Part shown: piece by piece, positions 31,033-39,427 of the stretch
Numbering within the stretch: position 1 is the first letter of the stretch
Layout of the letters: the number at the start of each line of letters is the position of its first letter
DNA from: Candidatus Polarisedimenticolia bacterium
GTDB taxonomy: Bacteria; Acidobacteriota; Polarisedimenticolia; Gp22-AA2; AA152
Assembly (NCBI GenBank): GCA_035764505.1
Contig: DASTZC010000081.1
Coordinates: forward strand, 1-57,732
DNA: 57,732 nt
Reading direction: 5' to 3'
Made by a program: the position numbers and the translations under genes
The notes under the pieces: generated by a model
Seen by the model: only the letters and a program-made list of their open reading frames with translations
Told to the model about the DNA's origin: nothing
Databases searched by the model: none

Positions 31033-32547
31033 TCAGAGAGGACAGGCCAGCGCCGAAAGAGTGCGCGGCGTGCCGCCGGTGCCCGTCCCGGGACTCGTCT
31101 GCTGGCCCGCCGCGTTGCGCGCCACCACCAGGTAGGAGAAGAGAGAGCCGACGGCCGGGATTTGCGGATCACCCCCTGTCCAGCTCGGCGTGGCGCTCTG
31201 GAACTCGCAGTCGAAGGTGCCGCTGCCGTTGCCGGCGGTGCGGTAGACGCGGTACTGGCTGATCGGGTGATCGGAGCTCAGGTGGAGGTCCTCCCACGTC
31301 CAGTTGGCGTCGAGCGAAAGGAAGGGAGCGTTGGGCCCGGAGACTTCCAGGTTGGGGAGAATCGGGACGATCTTGAAGACCTCGCCACCGCGATCGACGA
31401 TGTAGATCTCGCCGCGTGCATCCTCGCCATAGGAGGTGATCTGGGAAATGCTCAGCCCGCCGCCCGGGGCCAGCTCCGTCGTATGGGTGATCGGGTCGCT
31501 CACCGCCCCGCCGACGACCCGGAACGACTTGATGAAGGCGGAGCAGAAATCGGAATAGAAATAGCGTCCCGCGAGCGCCGGCATGCGGCAGCCGCGGTAG
31601 ACGTAGCCGCCCGTCACCGAGCAGCCGCTGCCATGGTCATATTCCGTGATCGGCAGGATGGCGTTCGGAACCGTCGCGCAGGCTTCGACGCCCGGGCAGG
31701 AGGGGTTGGGGTCGCAGTGGGTCCCTTCGTAGACCCGCCAGCCGAAGTTGTCGCCGGCGGAGCGCGGCGCGGGCCGGAAATCGATCTCCTCCCAGTTGTC
31801 CTGGCCGACGTCGCCGATATAGAGATCGTTGGTCAGCCGATCGAAGGACCAGCGCCACGGATTGCGCAGCCCCTTGGCCCAGGTCTCGATCGTCGGAGGC
31901 ACGGCATCCACGTTGATGCGATGCAGCTTGCCGAGCGGCGACGCATCGGTCTGGGCGTTGTTGCTCGTATCGCAGCCGCCGCCGCCGTCGCCCGTGCCGA
32001 CGTAGAGCCTGCCGTCGCTGGTGGAGAAGGCGATCATGCCGCCGTTGTGGTTGCCGGCGCCCGGGTGCAGGAAGGTGAAGAGGACCTGCCGCGTCGAGGT
32101 GTCGGCCAGATCGGGGTTCCCCGCGCTGCGCGCGTAACTGACCAGGAGGTTCGAGCCGGTCAAATCGGTGTGATAGACGTAGAACAATCCATTGACGGCG
32201 TAGTTCGGGTGGAACGCGAGGCCCAGCAGCCCCTCCTCGTTGTTGCCGCCGTCGGCAGGGGAGAGCACGAGCGAGGCGATGTTCAGGAAAGGGGCCGCCA
32301 ATAGAGCGCCGTCCTTGATGATGCGGATCGTGCCGTCCTGCTCAACGATGAAAAGGCGGCTGGTGTCCCCGGGAGGGGAGGTAACGAGCAGAGGTAGCAG
32401 GTAGGCACCCGGCATCTTCACGGTGGTGAGCGGCGTTGACGATGCCGTCGAAATGCCGTCACAGACTCCCGCCGCCGCCGAATGCGCGCCGGCCGCGGCG
32501 CCGAGCCAGATCGTCAGACCCAGCTTCGCGAAGCGGTTCCCTCTCAT
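31033..32547 (-). CDS. exported PQQ-type glucose/sorbosone dehydrogenase
   Basis: This is a 504-residue protein with a signal peptide (about residues 1-27) and a six-bladed beta-propeller typical of soluble PQQ-dependent sugar dehydrogenases. Matching motifs are PPGDTSRLFIVEQDGTIRI, EEGLLGLAFHPNY, NHNGGMIAFS, GTGDGGGG, KGLRNPWRWSFD and GDVGQDNWEEID. A C-terminal fibronectin-like extension (about 405-500) may mediate surface or cell-wall association. It would oxidise sugars in the periplasm. The ATG at 32547 follows a purine-rich AGAGGGGGG. It is a paralogue of the adjacent dehydrogenase but lies in its own unit, with an 89-base gap upstream. Confidence 0.88.
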   Translation of the reverse strand: MRGNRFAKLGLTIWLGAAAGAHSAAAGVCDGISTASSTPLTTVKMPGAYLLPLLVTSPPGDTSRLFIVEQDGTIRIIKDGALLAAPFLNIASLVLSPADGGNNEEGLLGLAFHPNYAVNGLFYVYHTDLTGSNLLVSYARSAGNPDLADTSTRQVLFTFLHPGAGNHNGGMIAFSTSDGRLYVGTGDGGGGCDTSNNAQTDASPLGKLHRINVDAVPPTIETWAKGLRNPWRWSFDRLTNDLYIGDVGQDNWEEIDFRPAPRSAGDNFGWRVYEGTHCDPNPSCPGVEACATVPNAILPITEYDHGSGCSVTGGYVYRGCRMPALAGRYFYSDFCSAFIKSFRVVGGAVSDPITHTTELAPGGGLSISQITSYGEDARGEIYIVDRGGEVFKIVPILPNLEVSGPNAPFLSLDANWTWEDLHLSSDHPISQYRVYRTAGNGSGTFDCEFQSATPSWTGGDPQIPAVGSLFSYLVVARNAAGQQTSPGTGTGGTPRTLSALACPL

Positions 32548-32636
32548 GGACCCCCCCTCTCACCGGGTGCCGCGAGTGTAGCCCCGCGGCGGCCGGGCGG
32601 CAAACCTTTTTGAGGGGAATCTTCGGGGCGCGACGC

Positions 32637-33860
32637 TCAGCGAGGGGAGGGCGCGGCGCCGGCGGGGACGATTTCGAAAATCTCGCCTTCCTGGTCGATG
32701 ACGTAGATCTCGCCGCGCGCGTCCTCGCCGAAGGAGGTGATTGCTTCGATGTGCGCACCGCCCCCCGGCTCGAGCTCGGCGGTGCGGTCGCGCATCTCCA
32801 TCGCCTTGCCGTCGCGCACCCGCAGGGAGCGGATGAAGCCGGCGCAGAAATCGGCATAGAAGTAGGTGCCGCGCAAATCGGGCATGGCGCAGCCCCGGTA
32901 GACCGGGCCCCCGGTGATCGAGCAGGCGCTTCCCTTGTGCGAGAACTCGGCGACGGGGGGGATGGCGCGGATGCTGTCGCAGCGTTTGCGCCCCATGCAC
33001 GACGGGTTCGGGCAGTGGGATCCCTCGTAGAGGTCCCAGCCGAAATTCGCTCCCTTGGCCCGCGGCGCGGGATAGTAGTCGACCTCTTCCCAGTCCCCCT
33101 GTCCCACGTCGCCGATATAGAGGTCCGAGTTGGCCCGATCGAAGGCGAAGCGCCAGGGGTTGCGCAGGCCAATCGCCCAGACCTCGACCTTGGGAGGATC
33201 TGCGTCAACGTCGAGGCGCAGCAGCTTCCCGAGGAGCACCTCGGGGTTCTGCGCGTTGTCGTCGGGATCGCACATCGAGCCGCCGTCGCCGGTGCCGGCA
33301 TAGAGCTTCCCGTCGTCCGGGGCGAAGGCGATCATGCCGCCGTTGTGATTGGCATGCTTCACGTGGGGGATGGTCAGGACGACCTGGCGCGAAGCGGGAT
33401 CGGCGGCGTCCGGGTCGGCGGAAGCGGCGCGGTAGCGCACGATCAGGTTGCTCTTCCCGGTCGTGTCGGTGTGGTAGACGAAGAAGGTCCGGTTCTCCGC
33501 GAAGCGCGGATGAAACGCCATCCCCAGCAACCCCTCCTCCCACCCTCCTCCCGTCGCCGGCGAGCGGGTCAGCCCCTTGAGATCGAGGAAGGGCTTGGCG
33601 GCCAGCGAGCCATTTTGGAGGATGCGCACCTTGCCGTCCTGCTCGACGATGAACAGCCGGCGCGTGTCGCCGGGAGGGGCGAGGACGAGGAGAGGACGCG
33701 TCAAGCCCGAGGCCACCCGCACCGCACGGATCGCGGTTCCCGCCGACGGGCGGACGCCGGCGCACGGGTCGGATCCTGTTTCAGCGCCCTCCAGCATCGC
33801 GATGCCGAGGACGCCGGCCGCCAGGAGGGCGACGAGTCGCGCGGCGCGCCAGGCGATCAT
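32637..33860 (-). CDS. second PQQ-type sugar dehydrogenase (paralogue)
   Basis: This is a 407-residue exported protein (hydrophobic signal at about 8-25) with the same propeller motifs as its neighbour: PPGDTRRLFIVEQDGKVRI, EEGLLGMAFHPRF, NHNGGMIAF, GTGDGG, IGLRNPWRFAFD and GDVGQGDWEEVDYYP. The similarity along the whole propeller indicates tandem duplication and divergence. It lacks the fibronectin-like tail. The ATG at 33860 overlaps the stop of the iron-transporter gene by four bases, so it is part of a ClC / VIT1 / dehydrogenase operon. Confidence 0.88.
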   Translation of the reverse strand: MIAWRAARLVALLAAGVLGIAMLEGAETGSDPCAGVRPSAGTAIRAVRVASGLTRPLLVLAPPGDTRRLFIVEQDGKVRILQNGSLAAKPFLDLKGLTRSPATGGGWEEGLLGMAFHPRFAENRTFFVYHTDTTGKSNLIVRYRAASADPDAADPASRQVVLTIPHVKHANHNGGMIAFAPDDGKLYAGTGDGGSMCDPDDNAQNPEVLLGKLLRLDVDADPPKVEVWAIGLRNPWRFAFDRANSDLYIGDVGQGDWEEVDYYPAPRAKGANFGWDLYEGSHCPNPSCMGRKRCDSIRAIPPVAEFSHKGSACSITGGPVYRGCAMPDLRGTYFYADFCAGFIRSLRVRDGKAMEMRDRTAELEPGGGAHIEAITSFGEDARGEIYVIDQEGEIFEIVPAGAAPSPR

Positions 33861-34816
33861 GAGCTGCCGATCAGGATCCCGGCCAGGAAGACCGCGGCGC
33901 CGCCCACGACCACCTGCAGCGTCGCCGACAGGAAGGGAGTGTCCATGTAGCGCTTGCGGATCCAGGCGATCAGGATGAGCTCGATGGCGACCACGATGGT
34001 GGCGACCACCGTGGCGGTGAGGAAGTGCGGGATCAAATAAGGCAACGCGTGGCCGACCCCGCCCAGGAACGTCATCAACCCGCAAATGATGCCGCGCAGC
34101 AGCGGCTGGCCGCGGCCGGTGAGGCTGCCGTCGTCCGACAGCGCCTCGGCGAACCCCATGCTGATCCCGGCGCCCACCGAGGCCGCCATCCCGACCAGGA
34201 AGGTCTGCCAGGTGTCGCGCGTGGCAAAGGCGGCGGCGAACAACGGCGCCAGCGTCGAGACGGAGCCGTCCATCAGTCCCGCGAGGCCCGGCTGCACCAC
34301 CTGCAGGACGAACAGCTGGCGCGAGCGCTGGTGCTCCGCCTCGCGTTCCGAGGGCTCCTGGTGCGCGGGGTCCATCAGGGCCGACATCTCCTCGTGCTTG
34401 CGCTCCTCTTCCGCCAGATCCCCCAGCAGCTGGCGCTGCTCGGCGTCGGTCGTCTGCTGCGCCGCCCGGATGTAGAAGCGCTCCGCCTCGAACTCCAGGA
34501 TCGCGACGCGGCGGCGCACCTCGTCGACGCTCAGGCTGCGCCACGCGGGAAGCGGATCGCGCCGCAGGAAGCCCTTCACGTCCTGCGGCCGGATCAGCGG
34601 GATCTCCTCGCCGAACTTGCGGCGGAACAGCTCCACCAGGCGGTGGCGGTGCGAATCCTCCTCGACGCGCATCTCGTCGAGCGCCGCGGCGGCCTTGGGA
34701 TAGTTGGGGCGGAGCAGGCGGGCGAATTCCTGCAGGATCCGGCCGTCCTCCTCCTCCAGCGAGATGGCCAGCGCCAGCACTTCCGCTGCGCCCAGGTCCC
34801 TGAACCTTCGTTTCAT
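33857..34816 (-). CDS. rubrerythrin-VIT1 fusion (MbfA-like iron/manganese transporter)
   Basis: This 319-residue protein has a ferritin-like N-terminal half (about 1-150) with the di-iron carboxylates and His in LEEEDGRI, VEEDSHRHRL, LEFEAERFY and EEERKHEEM. The C-terminal half is a VIT1/CCC1 membrane domain of about five helices (GLAGLMDGSVSTLAPLFAAA onward). The layout matches membrane-bound ferritin MbfA, which exports iron in Rhizobiales. The ATG at 34816 has AAGGAG eight bases upstream; an earlier GTG at 34822 sits too close to it. It lies 13 bases after the ClC gene, in one operon. Confidence 0.88.
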   Translation of the reverse strand: MKRRFRDLGAAEVLALAISLEEEDGRILQEFARLLRPNYPKAAAALDEMRVEEDSHRHRLVELFRRKFGEEIPLIRPQDVKGFLRRDPLPAWRSLSVDEVRRRVAILEFEAERFYIRAAQQTTDAEQRQLLGDLAEEERKHEEMSALMDPAHQEPSEREAEHQRSRQLFVLQVVQPGLAGLMDGSVSTLAPLFAAAFATRDTWQTFLVGMAASVGAGISMGFAEALSDDGSLTGRGQPLLRGIICGLMTFLGGVGHALPYLIPHFLTATVVATIVVAIELILIAWIRKRYMDTPFLSATLQVVVGGAAVFLAGILIGSS

Positions 34817-34829
34817 CGACACGGCTCCT

Positions 34830-36950
34830 TCAGCGCTTGGGCGATTCGGCGGGGATTTCCTGCACGGGGGCCGGCGTCACCGGCGCCTCGCGAGCTTCCG
34901 CCAGTCGCGCCGGATCGGCCAGGTGGGCGATGTCGGCGGGGCGTCCGACGACGATCAGGCCGTCGCCGGCGCGCAGCTCAGTGTCGGGACCCGGGATCAG
35001 CCGGTGCTCGTTGTCGCTGCCGACCTTGCGCTTGACCTCGACGACGTTGACGCCGAAGCGACGGCGCGCGTCGAGGTCCCGCAGCGTGGTGCCCTGGAAG
35101 GTGTCGGGCAGCTTCACCTGCGCGACCACGTATTCCTTGGGGAGCTCGACGTAGGTGGTTTCGGGGCGCCCTCCTTCCGTGGGCCGGTCGAAGCGTGCCA
35201 GCCGCTTCTCCCGACCCAGGACCTCCTGGCTGTACAGGAAGATGATGTCCCCGGCCGACAGCTCTCCCATGTAGCGCCGGGTCTCCAGCCCGTCGACCAC
35301 CGGAAGGCGATCACGGCTTACCTGCGACCAGTGGGCGATGGCGTCGCTGAGGCGGTCGGAGAACTGCAGCACCGGGACGTCGGGATAGGTCACGTCCCCC
35401 GCCTTCACCGTCTGCAAGGCCTCGGGCTGGGCGATGTACTCGGTGAGATCCGCCAGCGTGATGGCGCCACGGAAGCGACCGTCCTCCCGCACCACGAACA
35501 GCTCCTTGCGCCCTTCGTGAAGGAGCCGCTTGACCACCGCCTCCAGCGGCTCGGTGTCGAGGATCGGGGCGGCGCCCTGGCGCATCACGTCGCGCACCTC
35601 GATGGTGTCCATCACCAGCTCCTCGGTGCGGCCCCCCAGCCGGACGCCGCGGTCCGCCAGCGGCAGCGTGTAGATGGAATGAGGGTGCACCAGGCGGCTC
35701 ACCAGCAGCGCCACGGTGCAGCAGATCATCAGCGGCAGGATCGTCTCGTAGTCGCCGGTCAGCTCGAAGATGGTCAGGATGGCGGTCAGCGGCGCCTGCG
35801 TCGTGCCGGCGATCATCGCCCCCATGCCCACCAGCGCGTAGGCTCCCGGTCCGGCCGTCACGTCGGGAAAGATGTGATGGCACCAGGAGCCGTAGGCCGA
35901 CCCCAGCACCGAGCCCACGAACAGCGTCGGCGTGAACAGCCCTCCGGTGCCGCCCGATCCGAGCGTCAGCGCGGTGGCCGCGAGCTTGAGGAACGGCAGG
36001 AGGAGGATGAGCTGCAGCGGCAGCCCCTCGCGCAGGACGAGGTTCACCGTGTCGTAGCCGTTGCCGTAGACGTGCGGGAAGCCGATTCCCAGCACGCCCA
36101 CCAGGGTGAAGCCCAGGGCCGGCTTGGCCCAGTCGGGAAGGCGCACCTTGTCGAAACCTTTCTCGCCGGCGCGCAGCGCCAGGATGAACACGACGGAGGC
36201 CAGTCCCAGCAGGGTGCCCATGAGCAGGTAGTGGCCGATCTCCCAGCCGGAGACCAGCATCTGCACCGGCGGCGGGCTGTAGGCGCGATAGTTCCCCAGC
36301 AGCCCGCGCGACACGATCGTCCCCATGGCGGAGGCGACGACGATCGGACCGAAGCTCTCCAGGGCGAAGTTCCCCAGCACCACCTCCAGGGCGAACAGCG
36401 CGCCGCCGATCGGCGCGTTGTAGGCGGCGGCAATGCCCGCCGCCGTGCCGCAGCCCACCAGGATGTTGAGCCGGTTCCCGGTGGTGGTGGAGCGCCGCCC
36501 CGCGATCGACCCGATGGCGGCGCCGACCCGCATCAGCAGCCCTTCGCGGCCGAGCGAGCCGCCGCAGCCCACGGTGACGATGGTGGAGGCGGCCATGGTG
36601 AGGGTGCGGCTCAGGGAGATGTAGCCGCGGCTCTTGGTCACCGCCTCGATGATCCCGGTGGTGCCGTGTCCGCGCACCGAGCGTCCGGCGAGGAAGACGA
36701 TGAAGCCGATGATGACGCCGCCGGCGGCGAGCGCCCCGACGCGGTGCAGCGGCGTCGCCTTCTGCGCCCATTCCAGGAGATCGCGGCCGCCTCCCCAGAA
36801 CAGCTTCTGGACCAGCGCCATGAGGCGCACGATCCCGACGGCGGCGAAGCCGGTGGCCAGGCCGGTCAGCGGCACCAGCGCGAGGAACCGCTTCTCGCCG
36901 GGGCGGATTCTCCGGAGGTAAGCGATGAGGGGGAGATTGGACCAACGCAT
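34830..36950 (-). CDS. ClC-family chloride channel/transporter with CBS and TrkA-C domains
   Basis: This is a 706-residue protein. A ClC membrane domain (about 20-440) has the gate region GCGGSLGREG (external Glu present), NAPIGGALFALEVVLG and GSGGTGGLFTPTLFVG. Two CBS domains (about 455-580) are followed by a TrkA-C-like domain (about 605-675). The usual Pro after GREG is replaced by Leu. Cytoplasmic domains suggest regulation by nucleotides. It heads the operon with the MbfA-like transporter. Whether it is a Cl-/H+ exchanger or a channel cannot be settled by eye, because the proton-glutamate position was not aligned. Confidence 0.9.
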   Translation of the reverse strand: MRWSNLPLIAYLRRIRPGEKRFLALVPLTGLATGFAAVGIVRLMALVQKLFWGGGRDLLEWAQKATPLHRVGALAAGGVIIGFIVFLAGRSVRGHGTTGIIEAVTKSRGYISLSRTLTMAASTIVTVGCGGSLGREGLLMRVGAAIGSIAGRRSTTTGNRLNILVGCGTAAGIAAAYNAPIGGALFALEVVLGNFALESFGPIVVASAMGTIVSRGLLGNYRAYSPPPVQMLVSGWEIGHYLLMGTLLGLASVVFILALRAGEKGFDKVRLPDWAKPALGFTLVGVLGIGFPHVYGNGYDTVNLVLREGLPLQLILLLPFLKLAATALTLGSGGTGGLFTPTLFVGSVLGSAYGSWCHHIFPDVTAGPGAYALVGMGAMIAGTTQAPLTAILTIFELTGDYETILPLMICCTVALLVSRLVHPHSIYTLPLADRGVRLGGRTEELVMDTIEVRDVMRQGAAPILDTEPLEAVVKRLLHEGRKELFVVREDGRFRGAITLADLTEYIAQPEALQTVKAGDVTYPDVPVLQFSDRLSDAIAHWSQVSRDRLPVVDGLETRRYMGELSAGDIIFLYSQEVLGREKRLARFDRPTEGGRPETTYVELPKEYVVAQVKLPDTFQGTTLRDLDARRRFGVNVVEVKRKVGSDNEHRLIPGPDTELRAGDGLIVVGRPADIAHLADPARLAEAREAPVTPAPVQEIPAESPKR

Positions 36951-36951
36951 G

Positions 36952-37003
36952 CCGGCTCCCAGAAGCCACGCTGCGGCGCCATTCTACTCTGAGCGGGAGC
37001 CGG
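36952..37003. repeat. nine-base inverted repeat between polB and the ClC gene
   Basis: CCGGCTCCC at 36952-36960 pairs perfectly with GGGAGCCGG at 36995-37003 across a 34-base loop. No T-run follows on either strand, so it is not a canonical intrinsic terminator. It sits in the leader of the ClC operon (start 36950) and past the polB stop (37017) is 14 bases away. A role as attenuator or processing site is possible but unproven. Confidence 0.45.
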
Positions 37004-37016
37004 GAGTGCGGCTGGA

Positions 37017-39329
37017 TCAGAAGAGGTCGAGCTGCCTTTCCTCTCCCATCACGGCGCTGAAGGAGCTGCCGAGCTGGCTGAGCAATGCGTCGGCCACCGG
37101 GCCAATCTGCTTCGCGATGTAGTGCTCGTAGTCGATTGGGCTGTCGCGGTGCCCGTCGGGCTGCGGTCCGGCCAGCGTCATGACATAGGCGATGCGCCGA
37201 CCGGGAGCGGCGGGCAACAGCCGGGCCGCCTTGACGTGCGGGGGCGTGGTCTCGGTGTACTGGTCCAGCGGCTTGCGCAGCGACTTGCGGTAGACGAGCA
37301 GCTCGTCCTGCTCGCCTGATTTGAGGCTGCCGACGAACGCCCGCACGAACTCCTCCACCGGCTCGCCGCGGAACACCCGCTCGAACAGCCCCTTCTGGAA
37401 CTCCTTGCTGAGGTCGGTCCAGTCGCTGCGCACCGATTCCATGCCGACGAACACGACCCGGCGGATTCCCTTCTCCTCGACCCAGCCGGCGTATCGCTTG
37501 CGCGCCCCGGCGGTGCCGTGACGCATCGCCGGCAGGAAAAGCTTCAGGTACAGCCTCTCGAATTCCAGCTCGAGCCGGCTGGCCACCCGGTGCGTGGCGA
37601 GCAGGTGGCGGGCGAGATCGCGGTTGATGCGCTCCGACAGCTCCGCGCCCACCCTCGCCGCGAACTCGGGGGTGGCGGCGTTGCTTTCGACGAACAGCGA
37701 GTCGGTGTCGCCGTACAGCACCCGATGGCCCAGCGCCTCGACGTGCTGCTTGGTCCACAGGAGGATCGACTGGCCGAAGTGGGTGATGGCGTTGGCCACC
37801 GGCGCCGAATGGAAGCGGCAGGCGGGAGTGGCGAGGACGCCGTAGAAGGAGTTCATCAGGATCTTGATGGCCTGCGAGGCCAGCAGGTCGCCCGAGCGCT
37901 TCGCCGCCTCGCGGCGCGGGATCAGGCGCGCGAGGATCTCCGGGAGGATGCCGCTGTCGCGGCGGAAGCGGGCGCCGTTGGGGGCCTGGATCGGATCCAT
38001 CTCGCCCGACGGGCCGACGAGCAGCCCGGCCGGATCGATGTTGAAGGTCAGGATCAGGCTGGGGTAAAGGCTCTTGTAGTCGAATCCCAGGATGTTCTCG
38101 TGGATCCCCGGGACGGGCTCGAGGACCGCGCCTCCCAGCGTCGGCTCCGGCTCCGCCGCGGCGGTCACGGTGGGCGCCACCAGGCCGCGCTTGCGCATCT
38201 CGGAGAGATACAGGAAATCGAACGAGGCGATGCTGCCGGAGACGCGGTCCAGCGGCATGCCGGTCAGCAGGCTGCGCTCCACGGCGAGCTCCACCAGCTG
38301 GGTCTTCTGCAGGATGCGGGCGACCAGGCGGGCGTCGGTGAGGTTGTACTCCACGAAGGCCTCCAGGTCCTCGCGGAACAGCCGCTCGATCTCCTCGTGC
38401 CGGGCAGGACCGGACAGGGTCTTCCCCTCGCCCAGCAGCGTGCGCGCCGCGGTCTCCAGGCTGTAGTCCTCCAGCTTGACGAAGGCGCCGCGCAGGAGCT
38501 GGATGCCGTCCAGCACCATGCGCCCGGGAAGGTCGGCGCGCGAGGCGCCCCAGAAGGAGCTGTCGCGGGTGATCTTGAGCGGTCCGGGAATCCTGCCCAG
38601 CTCCAGGGAGACGCGGTGCTCCTGCATGCGCTGGTTCAGCACGGTCAAATCGAAGTCGATCAGATTCCAGCCGGTAATGACGTCGGGATCGTAGTGGCGC
38701 AGCGCCTCGGCGAGGCGCAGCAGCAGGTTCTTCTCGGTGCCGCAGTAGACGGCGGCATGGACCCGCTTGCCGATCGCCGGGACGGCGAGGAGCACTTCCT
38801 CGAAACCGGGGGCGTGCAGCGCCACCGAGTGGATGCGCGTTCCCTTGGGGTCGGTCTCGAAATCGATCGACAGGACTTTCAGCGTTGGACGGAAGTCGCA
38901 GGCGGCGAGCGCCGGATTGTCGAACAGCCGGGAGACGCGGTTGCCGCTGCGGAACGGGCCTTCGATGGCCACCGAGCCGCGCAGGCCTCGATCGATCAGG
39001 CTGCGGATGGCGAAGCGGACGTCGGCTTCGAAGGTCGGGATGCCGGCGCCGTGCAGCCGATCCCTCAGCGGCACGGTGTCGGGCGGAGCGGGGACCTCGA
39101 TGCGGGTCACCGGCTCACCGGTGAGCGTCGTGTATTCGGTCTCGCCCTGGCGATCGGCCCCGAGCGTCCAGGCGCGCGCGGCGTCGTCGCGGCGCACGAA
39201 GAAATAAGGGGTGCAGCGGCTGTCGCGCACCAGGAAGGTCTCGCCCGTCTCCAGCTTGCCGAACAGGTAGACGATCGGACGGCCGCCTTCGATGCGGTAA
39301 GTGGGCTGGAGCACGAATCCCCGGACCAT
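37017..39329 (-). CDS. polB: family B DNA polymerase (DNA polymerase II type)
   Basis: This is a 770-residue replicative-repair polymerase. Exonuclease motifs LSIDFETD and GWNLIDFDLTVL (about 155-230) are followed by the polymerase motifs DYKSLYPSLI, KILMNSFYGV and YGDTDSLFV (about 415-560), with all catalytic Asps present. The extreme C-terminus is RQLDLF, a good match to the sliding-clamp-binding QLxLF motif. It starts at ATG 39329 (MVRGFVLQPTYR), the usual family beginning; an upstream GTG at 39380 has no ribosome site. Pol II proofreads during restart and lesion bypass and is SOS-regulated in E. coli. Confidence 0.92.
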   Translation of the reverse strand: MVRGFVLQPTYRIEGGRPIVYLFGKLETGETFLVRDSRCTPYFFVRRDDAARAWTLGADRQGETEYTTLTGEPVTRIEVPAPPDTVPLRDRLHGAGIPTFEADVRFAIRSLIDRGLRGSVAIEGPFRSGNRVSRLFDNPALAACDFRPTLKVLSIDFETDPKGTRIHSVALHAPGFEEVLLAVPAIGKRVHAAVYCGTEKNLLLRLAEALRHYDPDVITGWNLIDFDLTVLNQRMQEHRVSLELGRIPGPLKITRDSSFWGASRADLPGRMVLDGIQLLRGAFVKLEDYSLETAARTLLGEGKTLSGPARHEEIERLFREDLEAFVEYNLTDARLVARILQKTQLVELAVERSLLTGMPLDRVSGSIASFDFLYLSEMRKRGLVAPTVTAAAEPEPTLGGAVLEPVPGIHENILGFDYKSLYPSLILTFNIDPAGLLVGPSGEMDPIQAPNGARFRRDSGILPEILARLIPRREAAKRSGDLLASQAIKILMNSFYGVLATPACRFHSAPVANAITHFGQSILLWTKQHVEALGHRVLYGDTDSLFVESNAATPEFAARVGAELSERINRDLARHLLATHRVASRLELEFERLYLKLFLPAMRHGTAGARKRYAGWVEEKGIRRVVFVGMESVRSDWTDLSKEFQKGLFERVFRGEPVEEFVRAFVGSLKSGEQDELLVYRKSLRKPLDQYTETTPPHVKAARLLPAAPGRRIAYVMTLAGPQPDGHRDSPIDYEHYIAKQIGPVADALLSQLGSSFSAVMGEERQLDLF

Positions 39330-39427
39330 GCGCAAAACCCCTGCCCTGTCGGTCTTTTTCGAGAGTGCAGAGTGTAACACACACCGCGTCTCTGCGGGGC
39401 GGGTGTCGCCGCGGCTGTAACGGAGGG

